From Ctena decussata (taxonomy: Eukaryota > Mollusca > Bivalvia > Lucinida > Lucinidae), in assembly GCA_963989385.1 (NCBI GenBank), contig OZ022502.1, positions 9,067,001-9,131,000 on the forward strand: DNA of 64,000 bases. Direction: 5' to 3'. The notes beneath the pieces are model-generated. The model saw only the letters and a program-made list of their open reading frames with translations, ran no database searches and was not told the DNA's origin. How positions within the stretch are numbered: the first letter of the stretch is position 1; the number at the start of each line of letters is the position of its first letter. The position numbers were made by a program, and so were the translations under genes. Below, piece by piece: positions 37,001-42,400 of this stretch.

Positions 37001-39314
37001 TCTTTCTTCAGTGAATCTAGCATTCACGAAAATGCGGCTATAAACCAAACTGGTATTTCTATCTAAAAGTTTTATTTCAAAGGGAAAGAGCCCCTTATTA
37101 TAAATAAAAAAGCTAAAGTAGGAAGATTCAAAATGTTAATCCCGCCTGAGCGGACAAAATAGGTAGAAGATTTAAGAAAACAACGGATACCGATGGTATA
37201 TAATCAGCTGCTGTAAATGTCAAGTGTTTCCTGTTTGTTAACCAGTCTTCTAAGAAACTGATAAAAATCGTTTTTATTCTTTGTGGCCAGAATGTTTACT
37301 TTTCAAAGTAATGACAAAACTTTGTAGTCTATTTTAGAATTGGCATTCAGCCTCAGAGAGTCCGCAGCTGATTTCATCTATTAGTATACGAATAACCATT
37401 CAATGAAGGTATTTAACGTGATTTCGACTAATTCACATCTGTCATCAAACACATCCATATCTATGATGTACAACTGAATATATGTATTGCATGAATATTT
37501 TTTTTGTAATTAGGATTGAGTCTTTGAAATTTCGTATAACCGCGTGATAGGAAAATTATGTTGATTGGGTACCATCTTGATATGCTCAGATCTCCTGGTG
37601 TGTGTGTCCAGCGCAGTGATACAGTGACTAATCAGATATTGTAGAATCTAAAATGTGTTGATTATATTTCGCATGAATGCTGCTTGATTAACCCTTGACC
37701 TGCCAATTGTCGGTTTTAGAGGGTACGCGTTTTGGGAGCCTGTCAGACACGTTAGACACCGAGTACATCCCAACAGTGAAGGTTGCACTACAAAAGAGGG
37801 GATCTGCACTCTAATAGAGCAAGGTTTCACCAACTTCACTGGTATTGTAGATATTTAAACATCGAAATTACGTAAAAAATAATGTTATTTTCAGTGTCAG
37901 CAATTGCAGGTGGCACCTTTACTTGGTTTATCCTAAATTTTTGGCAAATAGACTTGATCCACCTATACTGTTTCTTTTGATAAACGTTCAGCAATAACAC
38001 CGGGCCTTAGCCAGGCAATGGCGTTTTTTTCTACAAAGCATACATTAGCGTCTAATATCTTGATTTTTTGTAAATTTGTTTTTAAGAGTCTTTTATGGTT
38101 TCCGGTTAACCCTGTTACCTCCATATTTGGACGTTACGTGACCTTCGGCCTTCCGAAAATGGCCGCTTACACCTTGTCGTAACTTGGTGACAATATCGCC
38201 AAAATCGGTAAGGGTTTGTGGAATTTCTGGTTTCTTAGGTAGAGATAACAGATTATAGGGTCAGGTGAACTACTTATGCCGCATGAAAAGGGTTTATAAT
38301 GCCAGTTCACAAATGCCTGAGTACACGTTTTCTTTTAATATCTTCTCTAACTTACTGTAAAACACTTATATGTGGTGGTCACAATGTTTTGGCGCTATTG
38401 GCGAAAAAGAAGAAAATCGCCAAATTAAAATGCCGCCAATTTAAATTGATCGTGAAAGGAAAACACTACCTTGACATATAATTCATTCCCTCTTCCATAA
38501 AGTCAAGGTCAGTGCACATCACATATAATAGAATACAAGAAGACCCGAAGCTAACAGTAAGCTAGAGGACACAGAGTGTGAAAATGTTTGACATGCCACA
38601 CTGATTAGTACCAGAAAGCAAAGCAGGTGTAAATGATATTTGTTTAAATTCTATAACGTCCAGAAATAAGACAAAAAACACAAGGTTTTTAACGCTTCGA
38701 CTTTCGTCTTCTTCAGGAACTAGACCATATTCTAATTCTATATACACATAATGATGACAAGATGATTACATCAGTAGCAACACAAAAATCTATTTTGTTG
38801 TAAATAATATAAGGAATTGAGCTGTATTTACTAAGACAATATAAAGCTTGGACTCAAGTGGCCCATATCGTTATAACGTCAACAGATTCAGCATCTTCAT
38901 TATCTTATTTTCAGAGATCACAAATTCGCCAAAATAAAAATCCGCCAAAAGGTCCATCTATAAAAACCGCCAAATTTTGCTGCCGCCATATTTGGTGTTT
39001 TACAGTAATTTTCATAATTGTTTCAGCAAGTTCGGGAGGGCCTTCTTTTTGAATCCGATTCTTCAGAGGAAGTTTCAAGTACTAATTCGTCTTCCTGCTC
39101 ATCTGACTCGTTGGACGATACGGACAACTGCAGGCGTGATAGCGGGATGGCCGATAGTTTGCCAACCTCAGAAGATATGGATGTATCACTGGGTAACATG
39201 TCATTTCGACAGGAATCAACAGAAAGTGATGTCTTTCTTCTACAGTCTGAGCAGGATGATCACGACAAGAGACGGAAGACATTCAAAAGACAGAGGTCAT
39301 CTGAAACAGATTAA
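4659..39314 (+). CDS. DED-like / NB-ARC / TPR protein (NLR/Apaf-like), ten coding exons
   Basis: Join of 4659-4742, 7259-7574, 10245-10353, 14299-14426, 16952-17058, 18941-19075, 20693-22002, 22387-22562, 36443-36618 and 39027-39314. Every intron is GT-AG, phases run 0,1,2,1,0,0,2,1,0, and the join is 2829 nt (942 aa plus stop). Predicted order: DED-like segment about residues 8-80, linker, FIGRR NB-ARC entry at 114-118, Walker A G139-T146, Walker B ending at D221, TSR sensor 254-256, GNSPLA (GLPL-type) at 309-314, winged helix with an MHD-like LHPLV around 427-431, TPR-type helices about 575-850, and an acidic Ser-rich tail with a terminal basic cluster. Proteins with this layout act as STAND ATPases that oligomerise in innate immunity or apoptosis, so that is the inferred role. 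The second Walker B acid is Ser222, which is unusual. The polyadenylation site and the first 5' UTR exon were not found. The only other uncertainty is the start: the first ATG sits in a tacc-ATG-g context behind a candidate acceptor at 4610. Confidence 0.85.
5206..5542 (+). repeat. Dispersed repeat, copy 1 (~337 bp)
   Basis: Begins CTTGTGTCGACAGTTAAAAA and ends TTTGACCACTATCATT; nearly the same text at 6758-7095 in the same orientation. Contains CAGGTGATGCTTACTACCCC. No coding frame kept between copies. Confidence 0.75.
5640..5877. mobile_element. MITE family A, copy in intron 1 (238 bp)
   Basis: Full-length copy with TGAGCCGCGACACGAG and CGTGTCGCGGCTCA ends, in intron 1 of the NB-ARC gene. 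Confidence 0.85.
6333..6446. mobile_element. CRE-rich palindromic mini-element, copy 1
   Basis: Flanked by TAT and ATA. Ends TCCAGCGGCAACAT and ATGTGCTTGCTGGG, with internal repeats of (A)ACGTC/GACGT. Shares ends with copies at 8308 and 13625. Confidence 0.6.
6758..7095 (+). repeat. Dispersed repeat, copy 2 (~338 bp)
   Basis: Direct copy of 5206-5542 with scattered substitutions; ends about 160 bp before exon 2. Confidence 0.75.
7259..7574 (+). CDS. Coding exon 2: rest of DED-like segment, linker and NB-ARC entry
   Basis: Encodes residues 29-133 plus one base. The DLFAVLE stretch near 52-58 and the VILKHVLAAFG helix near 68-78 match the spacing of death-effector-type helices 3-5. The helical linker EDMIEVYERKTREVEESFKIYRD leads to FIGRRKEM (114-121), the usual first motif of NB-ARC domains. 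Acceptor is cattgcag at 7251-7258 and donor gtataa at 7575. The DED call rests on pattern only; CARD or another death-fold member is possible. Confidence 0.85.
8308..8374. mobile_element. CRE-rich palindromic mini-element, copy 2 (67 bp)
   Basis: CCCAGCAGGGACATGACGTT to AACGTCATTTTGACGTT-type arms ending GCCCGCTGGG; an almost perfect hairpin containing TGACGTCA. Confidence 0.7.
8568..10216. mobile_element. TIR element in intron 2 (1.65 kb, non-autonomous)
   Basis: Inverted ends of about 28 bp, GAGACRTTCTCAGTTAAGCT on the left (8568-8595) and the inverse on the right (10187-10216). The interior is AT-rich with repeated TGTAACCTACGTCA (about 8966, 9614, 9767, 9781). No transposase frame. The right end stops 28 bp before exon 3. 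Confidence 0.65.
10245..10353 (+). CDS. Coding exon 3: P-loop (Walker A) exon
   Basis: Encodes GIWICGQGGMGKTTLANE, a textbook NB-ARC P-loop (GxxxxGKT with G139, G144, K145, T146), followed by a basic helix. This is the nucleotide phosphate-binding exon. Acceptor is ttttag at 10239-10244 and donor gtaaga at 10354; phase in is 1 and phase out is 2. The right terminal repeat of a DNA transposon ends only 28 bp upstream (10216). Confidence 0.9.
10381..10530. mobile_element. Hairpin MITE family B, left part, interrupted
   Basis: Starts GTGCTCCAGATAAGAAGGGG and carries the central hairpin of the family (CCGTCTCGCCGAGACGG, with arms CATATGCTGTTACC). The right arm is lost where family A inserted at about 10535. 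Confidence 0.65.
10427..10974. repeat. Exact-looking 274-bp tandem duplication
   Basis: 10427-10700 and 10701-10974 read identically as far as I can compare. The unit covers a family B hairpin and most of a family A MITE. Either a very recent duplication or an assembly artefact. Confidence 0.85.
10535..11044. mobile_element. MITE family A, copy broken by a tandem duplication
   Basis: Left part at 10535-10700 and a whole copy at about 10809-11044. The first copy stops where the 274-bp duplication restarts, so the partial copy is a product of that duplication. It sits inside a family B hairpin element. Confidence 0.75.
11553..12855. mobile_element. TA-flanked TIR element, long form (1.3 kb)
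   Basis: Left end TACTGTAAAACACTTATATT and right end AAGTGTTTCACGGTA, with subterminal GGCGGA/CCGCCAAA repeats. A second inverted repeat pair (around 11730-11767 and 12478-12514) lies inside. TA at both ends fits a TA target. No transposase frame. A shorter relative is at 38353. Confidence 0.7.
13625..13732. mobile_element. CRE-rich palindromic mini-element, copy 3 (108 bp)
   Basis: CCCAGCGGGCACATGACGTC start and GTCATGTGCCTGCTGGG end; seven or more GACGTCA/TGACGTC half or full sites inside. Confidence 0.7.
13976..14194. mobile_element. MITE family A, diverged copy in intron 3
   Basis: Degraded ends (CCGCTGCACGACTAAACC and TGTCGCGGCTC) with the same internal inverted arms. It ends about 105 bp before exon 4. 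Confidence 0.7.
14299..14426 (+). CDS. Coding exon 4: NB-ARC segment between Walker A and Walker B
   Basis: Encodes residues 170-212 (KDVAADVAREMLMAMQ followed by a Ser/Gln-rich helix). The helical, Ala/Met-rich composition fits the region between the P-loop and Walker B. Acceptor is ttgtatag (14291-14298) and donor gtataa at 14427. Only this reading joins exons 3 and 5 without a frame break. Confidence 0.8.
14640..15480. repeat. Five-unit tandem repeat, ~160-169 bp
   Basis: GGTATATAAT anchors at 14681, 14850, 15019 and 15180, with a fifth diverged unit near 15340. Units carry GAGTTATGGCCCTTTTTCGA. It sits between poly-G (14539-14556) and poly-C/(CA)n (15518-15556) tracts, in intron 4. Confidence 0.75.
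15536..15556. repeat. (CA)n microsatellite with poly-C
   Basis: Poly-C of about 17 bases followed by (CA)10. Confidence 0.9.
16026..16228. mobile_element. Hairpin MITE family B, copy in intron 4
   Basis: Ends CAGAGCCCTAGATAAG and CTTATCTAGAACTCTG, outer TAATTATC arms, and a central hairpin CATATGTTGTGACCCCTCAT with its inverse. Flanked by ATGCC on both sides. Confidence 0.8.
16532..16667. repeat. Near-perfect 67-bp-arm palindrome
   Basis: Arms of about 67 bp run from GAGGTTATAAAACTTGAG to TTCCGAGCA and back, with a 1-2 bp loop and one visible mismatch. Contains GATTGGCTG (inverted CCAAT box) on each arm. Likely a MITE; would extrude a cruciform or make a hairpin RNA. Confidence 0.85.
16952..17058 (+). 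CDS. Coding exon 5: Walker B exon
   Basis: Encodes GTETIILLDSIEDSL, a hydrophobic strand ending in Asp221 that is the Walker B. The usual second acidic residue is Ser222, with acidic residues again at E224 and D225, so Mg2+/hydrolysis chemistry may be altered. Acceptor is tttattgtag and donor gtgagt at 17059. A TAGGGT-ended MITE begins at 17067, two bases after the donor hexamer. Confidence 0.9.
17067..17283. mobile_element. MITE family C (TAGGGT...ACCCTA), copy in intron 5
   Basis: Inverted ends resembling GTCGGGTAACTTCGGACAGC, with a central hairpin AGACGGCT/AGCCGTCT. It begins two bases after the exon 5 donor gtgagt. Copies also at 61218 and 63658. Confidence 0.85.
17737..18330 (+). mobile_element. 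594-bp TTAA-flanked element, copy 1
   Basis: Starts TTAAAGGTATACTCCC and ends GTTAATCTTTAA. TTAA at both ends fits a TTAA target duplication, as in piggyBac-type insertions, with an imperfect 12-bp inverted end. Contains TTTTGGCGGGAATGG and CCAAT-like boxes. No transposase. A copy of the same length is at 50633-51226, inverted. Confidence 0.8.
18363..18870 (+). pseudogene. 3' end of an RTE-like ORF2, split by a MITE
   Basis: Frames reading GTVKRERRRGRLKR and EWTGMDFASTT, then after the MITE at 18530-18728 RTMWKRIIVKPSVVPQRP, match the conserved C-terminus of RTE-type ORF2 proteins. It also shares GTVK with the fragment at 57550. 5'-truncated and frameshifted. Confidence 0.75.
18530..18728. 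mobile_element. Hairpin MITE family B, copy nested in an RTE fragment
   Basis: Ends CAGAGCTCTAGATAAG and CTTATCTAGAGCTCTG, flanked by AACTAG on both sides. It splits a decayed RTE-like ORF2 end; removing the element with one AACTAG rejoins the frame. Confidence 0.85.
18941..19075 (+). CDS. Coding exon 6: sensor 1 / TSR exon of NB-ARC
   Basis: Encodes VKLLVTSRTEIEKF (TSR at 254-256, the sensor 1 or RNBS-B position), then LQPFPYEDAVELL, the usual lead-in to the ARC helices. Length is 135 nt, both borders are phase 0, acceptor cttatttaag and donor gtaagt at 19076. A 594-bp TTAA-flanked element and an RTE fragment with a nested MITE fill the intron just upstream. Confidence 0.9.
19076..20692 (+). 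other. Intron 6
   Basis: Family A MITE at 19135, then AT-rich DNA. TGAAAACCGGGCTTAATGAC (20020-20039) and its inverse near 20590-20610 suggest a further TIR element of about 0.6 kb. Confidence 0.7.
19135..19340. mobile_element. MITE family A, copy with internal deletion
   Basis: 206 bp; the second arm lacks about 30 bp (actgggcggatgctgggcgc). Flanked by ATTT on both sides of the GAGCC/GGCTC ends, a possible 4-bp target duplication. It starts 60 bp after the exon 6 donor. Confidence 0.8.
20693..22002 (+). CDS. Coding exon 7: ARC, winged helix and TPR start
   Basis: Large exon encoding residues 294-729. It has a GNSPLAIRVI motif (GLPL-type, P312), then a winged-helix region with LDVIKYSYDSLDEKHK and an LHPLV motif (H428) at the MHD position. 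TPR-like helix pairs follow at about 577-612 (EYYLTKGRIYNSKKKYTDAEEAL), 624-657 (LGNIYFNLKNYRQSLKYHQEA) and 668-705. Acceptor is ttttttccag. The donor gtaagt at 22003 overlaps a TAA in the genomic frame, so unspliced transcripts stop there. Confidence 0.9.
22003..22386 (+). other. Intron 7
   Basis: Short; (TC)n tract then unique AT-rich DNA. Confidence 0.85.
22007..22100. repeat. (TC)n microsatellite at the exon 7 donor
   Basis: Starts four bases after the donor GT and runs with few interruptions for about 90 bp. On the sense strand it is pyrimidine-rich and could mimic a splicing polypyrimidine tract. Confidence 0.9.
22387..22562 (+). CDS. Coding exon 8: TPR exon
   Basis: Encodes residues 730-788, including HHRMGKYDEAIADAKEAVKL, a canonical TPR helix pair, then DAYYCVANVLYKRA opening the next repeat and a Lys-rich loop. 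Acceptor aaaccag (22380-22386) continues phase 2 from exon 7; donor is gtaaat at 22563. The next exon lies 13.9 kb away across the LINE. Confidence 0.85.
25379..25390. repeat. Target-site duplication, left copy, of the LINE
   Basis: CAACCGTATAAG directly before the CT-rich LINE 5' end; identical to 34143-34154. Confidence 0.85.
25908..27134 (+). CDS. LINE ORF1 protein (coiled coil plus L1-ORF1-like RRM)
   Basis: A 408-aa ORF from the ATG at 25908. Residues 1-130 are Ser/Thr/Pro-rich and acidic (disordered). Residues about 150-222 form a heptad-like coiled coil (EQLAVDNASLRKDNANLENL). From about 225, SRRNSVRISGIP opens an RRM-like fold, followed by a basic C-terminal domain with DIDRSHRVG and KDVFINEDLT. 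This matches the ORF1p layout of L1-type elements: a trimerising, RNA-binding chaperone that packages the element RNA. The C-terminus is Gly/Ala-rich. The frame is intact. Confidence 0.85.
   Translation: MSNSDLAAKESAVSTPKQSKQTNSNSTSTFPIPEVSGKNTPSSSDAVSEGTPKGGTKRALTSPLQPVLAQPEKKTRPELGLVSDTESDATLLELPGDTDDDMDDDTNGDVCPVPQPEPETDAVTHYVSRPMIPSDILSIAHELKEIMLPEVKQTVRDEIPDIGTIVQEAVKTAVKAVTDVMNKKIEQLAVDNASLRKDNANLENLCSNLETRVAKLEASNDALEQYSRRNSVRISGIPQTEQENTDKIVLDVARSMDVPLEITDIDRSHRVGSDRNRRRDILVKFVSYRARQSLLTERKKLRSKEGMKDVFINEDLTANRGKLLFDARRLVKAKVLKSAYSADGRILVRDFADRRYLIQSDADIKKHGDPDQLVGARAGAWASASAGAPTGRFGSDHTQRDRREEAMF
27135..29901 (+). other. LINE inter-ORF region, 2.8 kb without a credible gene
   Basis: No ORF above 80 codons with recognisable content. 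It holds degenerate repeats around TCCGAGTATT-type motifs (about 29380, 29487, 29652), a (TA/TG)n microsatellite at about 29014-29070, and two 23-bp direct copies of GCTAAACTGTACTAGTCACG-type sequence (about 29067-29112) followed by a partial inverted copy that could fold back. Most LINEs have a short or overlapping ORF junction. Possible roles are an internal promoter, an IRES-like leader for ORF2 or inserted spacer DNA; none is shown. Confidence 0.6.
29902..33471 (+). CDS. LINE ORF2: endonuclease-reverse transcriptase with N-terminal 2A-like motif
   Basis: A 1189-aa ORF; the ATG at 29902 is the first after an in-frame TAA at 29788. Residues 1-90 look like a variable leader, 91-114 are hydrophobic, and GDVHSNPGP lies at 116-124. 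The AP-type endonuclease covers about 150-360 with N155, E180, D287/N289, D328 and H355 in the usual motifs (HLNVQSL, FSETWL, ITGDFN). The reverse transcriptase covers about 560-830 with motif A FCDISKAFD (D722), PQGSIMGPLLF and motif C FADD (D810, D811). A Cys/His cluster (CSCG, H, C) lies near 1115-1135. The enzyme nicks target DNA and primes reverse transcription there. There is no RNase H domain and all visible catalytic residues are present. Confidence 0.92.
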   Translation: MKARKLLSYGLGGTFGVSQTLHMGGKKELKRKHFYFCLVPVLFMSLLNVPNYNIFCESIIISLQKSNEVYKDIKCPHAHIRSASFENNMSLSLKLFSCLVSVVLITWLLVFILTCGDVHSNPGPGSDNDLADVSQSSSNDSFEILSNHLSIFHLNVQSLLPKIDLLRGEAEAYDILAFSETWLKPVIKNDSILIENFSPPSRRDRSDRVGGGVAIYVRDTLACKQRHDLEINGLEAIWVEIIVKSKKILIGAFYRPPNSTVDYYNLILESIDRACNTNIIDIIITGDFNYDMSTNENNKIKDIMLQYHLTQLIQDPTNFTENSSSLIDLFLVRNQSNVLFSGVMDSFIPDQTRFHCPIILLLKFIRPTLKSFKRRIWNYNLADYDKYRQLLSRSDLFMDLTLDNIDDVVQNITEDLHKASLESIPNKVVTIRPSENPWITTKIRKIIRKRKRTYRKYKRTKYIALWEKYKKLRNTVVNEIRKSKTEYFEKLENSINSDNVDPKMFWKASKCLLKTNKKSYTIPSLFSDGRYAETDEEKANILNDFFTAQSIVNDGNKELPPVRPITQAQLQSISLTGQDVKDVLLNLKVSKASGPDLISPRLLKEGADVLATPLSILFNFLITSGYFPTLWKDANVTPVDKKKDKSLPSNYRPISLLNQLSKVMERCVHKYVYNYINTNHLITPLQSGFIPGDSTTYQLIHTYHRFCEAVDSGKEVRVVFCDISKAFDRVWHRGLLHKLSSLGISGNLLKWFSSYLSNRRQRVVLNGVCSGWTYIQAGVPQGSIMGPLLFIIYINDIVNEIHSNIRLFADDTSLHIIVENPQIAATTLNTDLEIITRWASDWLVDFNPSKTVSMIISRKLVQTNHPPLFMDNTVISESSSHKHLGLTFSNACTWSEHIKHITDIAWSRLNLLRVLKFKIKRRALQKLYFAFIRPLLEYSCSVWDNCSTENKKILESIHTEAARIITGATKLCNIEKLYSELGWESLQERRNKQKLIIFYKMVHNEAPTYLNDLNPPIVENANRYNLRNSNDICTLRCRTNLYYNSFLPSTIRAWNTLPIDIKQATSVASFKHRLNRNILQPPKYFNSGCRNGQILHARLRLGCSTLNSDLYRKNIVNSPSCSCGGFESAYHFFYICPKYTQLRNTCFADELQRLNVSQLLSGVIDATTQENELLFIKVQDFIIKSKRFM
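30247..30273 (+). other. 2A-like ribosome-skipping motif GDVHSNPGP in ORF2
   Basis: Codons 116-124 of ORF2, directly after a hydrophobic stretch. The consensus for active 2A peptides is D(V/I)ExNPGP; here His replaces Glu. Similar motifs upstream of the endonuclease are known in APE-type non-LTR retrotransposons of invertebrates. Skipping between G123 and P124 would separate a 123-aa leader from the catalytic protein. Activity of the His form is uncertain. Confidence 0.65.
34119..34124 (+). terminator. LINE polyadenylation signal AATAAA
   Basis: AATAAA 18 bp before the 3' junction of the LINE, the expected spacing. It is in the sense orientation of the host gene, so it could also prematurely polyadenylate the host transcript within intron 8. 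Confidence 0.6.
34143..34154. repeat. Target-site duplication, right copy, of the LINE
   Basis: CAACCGTATAAG directly after the LINE 3' end. The following atagaaag continues the tandem-repeat unit interrupted at 25390. Confidence 0.85.
36443..36618 (+). CDS. Coding exon 9: TPR-like helices
   Basis: Encodes residues 789-847 (MVKQAYAVCIEIEKQIREG, then ILVLYTNIATMLKRQN), two amphipathic helices continuing the TPR array. Acceptor is tgttattttcag; the donor gtaata at 36619 is weaker than the others. Phase 1 in matches exon 8 exactly, which is the main evidence that the gene continues past the LINE. Exons 8 and 9 are both 176 nt long. Confidence 0.8.
36619..39026 (+). other. Intron 9
   Basis: Mostly unique AT-rich DNA; the 655-bp TA-flanked element occupies its last part. 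Confidence 0.75.
38353..39007. mobile_element. TA-flanked TIR element, short form (655 bp)
   Basis: TACTGTAAAACACTTATATG left end and TTGGTGTTTTACAGTA right end, with the same CCGCCAAA subterminal repeats as the 11553 element. It ends 19 bp before exon 10 of the NB-ARC gene. Confidence 0.75.
39027..39314 (+). CDS. Coding exon 10: acidic Ser-rich tail and stop
   Basis: Encodes residues 848-942 and TAA at 39312-39314. The tail is rich in Ser, Asp and Glu and ends with DKRRKTFKRQR, a basic cluster resembling a nuclear localisation signal. The composition suggests a disordered, phosphorylatable tail. Acceptor is tgtttcag (39019-39026), only 19 bp after the end of a TIR element. No AATAAA was seen in the first 200 bp downstream. 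Confidence 0.75.
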   Translation, partial: QVREGLLFESDSSEEVSSTNSSSCSSDSLDDTDNCRRDSGMADSLPTSEDMDVSLGNMSFRQESTESDVFLLQSEQDDHDKRRKTFKRQRSSETD

Positions 39315-39448
39315 CAAATTACTTGATCAGATTAGTTATCTAGTATAGTAAAGCAGATTAGGTGAATCCGGTTTGCTAATTTTCACACACTGCATTCGTC
39401 GAACCAGATGGAGGTATTCGTCGAACCAGATAAGATGTTCTGGTTAGC

Positions 39449-42400
39449 TCACCTGAGCTGAAGGCTCCGGGGGAACTAATAGGATAGACAGGCTCCGTTG
39501 TCATCTGTACGTCCTTTCGTCCGTCCGTTCACAATTTCAAATGACTCTTCCCCTCTGAAACCACTGGGCCAATTGTAGCAAATTTCATATAGAGACTGAG
39601 GACTTGCGGGAATATTTTCTTTCAAATGGTCCGCGTCACAAGACTAACATAGCCGTCATGGCAATATCTGGTAGAAATCTTTAAAATATCTTCTATTCCA
39701 GAACCAACAGACCAATGGCCGTTTAACTTAGTATGTAGAAATTGGTACTCAAGCACAACCAAAAGTGTTCAAATGATGACCTTGTATCGAGCTTGACCTT
39801 TTTAGAACAAGATCAAATTTAGATTCAGGTTGATCTACATGGAAATTATTGAAGATTTTGGCATAAAAATTGGTGAATACAGTCATGAAGATTGTTAGTG
39901 CATGAGAGGTTAAGGTCATTCTTTGACCATTGACCCAGGTCTCATATTTCGACAATTTTAAAAATCTTCTCAACTGAGCGGATTGATACCACATTTCATA
40001 CAGAGGCTCCAGAGTTTAGAGAACAAAATTTGTTAGAATGGATCAGTTGGCATGACCAACATAGCCGTCACACCCTTATATTTGAAACCTTTAAAAATCT
40101 TCTTAAGAACCAATTAATCGATGGCTTTGAAAATTGGTATTTATCACTGGGTACTAGAGTTCTACTAAGATTGTTCAAATCATGACTTTGGGTTGATCGA
40201 GACTCTTTTGGCGGCAACGTCAAAATTGCTTTCTCGTACTTTTATATGAGAAAATTTCAGGGTGATTATAGAAGATTTATCAAAAACGATCTTAATGAGT
40301 ATATGAAGATTAGGGAGATTACAAAATGTCAAGGTCATTCTTTGACTTTTGACCAACATCTCAAAGTTCTTCAAGTCCCTCATATTTCGACAATTTCAAA
40401 TACATAAAACTAATTTCATATAAAGCGGGAAATGAAACTTTGTTCAAACGCTCCAAGCCACATGACCAACATGTCAGCAACATCCATATATGTTGAATAC
40501 CTCTAAACATCTCTTGTTTAGGACCATTGACGGATGGCTTTGAAAATTGGTATGTATCAGCGGGTAGTCAAGGACTACCAAGATTGTTCAAAAATGATTT
40601 TGGTTTGATCTTTATCTTTTTACTGTAAGGTCAAATTTGCTTTCTTGTGTTTTGATATGGCAACATTCTAGAACAAGAATTTATGGAATCTGTTGAAGTT
40701 TTTTTGTAAAAATGAGTTTCCAGTCAACGCAATAAGTACATGAAGTTTTTCTGTACAAGGTGTCAAGGTCGTTTTTGTTCTTTGACCAATGCTGTCATAT
40801 TCGACGGTTTCAGGGCGCTTCAAAACTGTGATCAAATAGTCGAGGTCACTTTACGAACAAATCTGCTATACCCATAGATCTATATGGAAAAAAAATAATA
40901 TTTTAAAAATCTTTTTCTCCAAAAACATGTCAGCTGATGTCCCTGAAACTTGATGTGCATCATTGGGTGTTCAAGTTCTAACCAGAGTATTCGAATGATA
41001 ATCTTGGATTTACCTTGACCTTTTTTGCGACAAGGTCCAATTTTCTAGTGTTTTATATGGAAAATGTTAGACCATAAGGATCATGAAAATTAAACTATAA
41101 AATCTTCTGCGCTTGATTCAAAAGATTGATGGCCATGAAACCTTGTATATTGCATTGGGCACAAGGGTTGTATCAAATATATTCAAATGATGATCTTGGT
41201 TTGACTTCGACCTTTTTTATAGCAAGGTCAAGTTCGCCTGTCGGAGTGTTATATGAGAAAATGCTATATTTTTGAAGACTTTATTTCTTTTGAATGTGAT
41301 CTCTTCTCTTGAAGGGACTCTTTAAGATTTTAATTTGAATTCCCTGCAGCAGGTGTTGTGCAGTGTGGCGGCCAAAACACGTATCCCCGTACATCATTCA
41401 TAATGCAGTTGTTAGGACTTGGCAGTGGTAACAAGAAAGATGGAAGAAAACCAGCAAGAAAAGTAAAAAGTATGCAAAGACCAGGAACTGAAACAATCAA
41501 AATCCAAATCCAGCCCTCAAACCATAGTTGGAAACAACTAAGATTACAAATACAGTGTAGGATTCTATTCTCTTAGAGCTGCTCCTCATGAGCAATTTTC
41601 CCATCTGTTCTGTATTAAAACAAAATCTTCAAACCGGAATAAAATCCTACACTGAAATAATCAAGATACAGAGAACATATGGCCAACCGAGTGAGCAGCT
41701 TGTTCCCAAAAGGTGGCCACTCAGCAACCCAAACCGAACCAAAAATAATAATAACATACATACATACATAAGGTAAAACATCACAGAAACTCTGACACCA
41801 AAAACAGGCAACAAAGAACCACAACAGAACTACCGCCTTGGAACGGTCAGTAATGAATTACTGGGGGGCTTAAATCGATTTTATAGGCCCAACCTCACCC
41901 TCAGTTTCTGAAGTGGTACAAAACATTTAGTTGGCTGTTCGGTTCGCATGATAACCCTCTAACTCGTCAATGAATCATCACGGTAAACACATAAATCAAA
42001 TTTCAACACCATGAAGAAGCAAAGACGAGGACTCAACAGATACAACGGGCCGTCTGACAGGTGGAGATCCCTGTTTTAAAACTTAACAAAATTTATTTAC
42101 ATGAACATCAGAATAAAACAATCTGTATCAATCGAAAATCGAAAAAAAAATTAAGTTGCACGCCGGTGGGTTCAGACACTATGATAGCCCCTACATAAAG
42201 CTATATATTAGTTGGTTGGGGCCGGATGTTTGTCTGTTTCTTGGCCCACCGGGGTTCAACTGGTTGTCTTTTTTTGCTCCAGTGGTGTTGCTGACACCCC
42301 AGGGATCTCCAGGTGTCTCAACACGTTTTGGCTGTCGAGTCCTCATCCTTGCTTCATCACGGTCTATTCTTGATTTCAATTGTTGACCGTGATGACTCTC

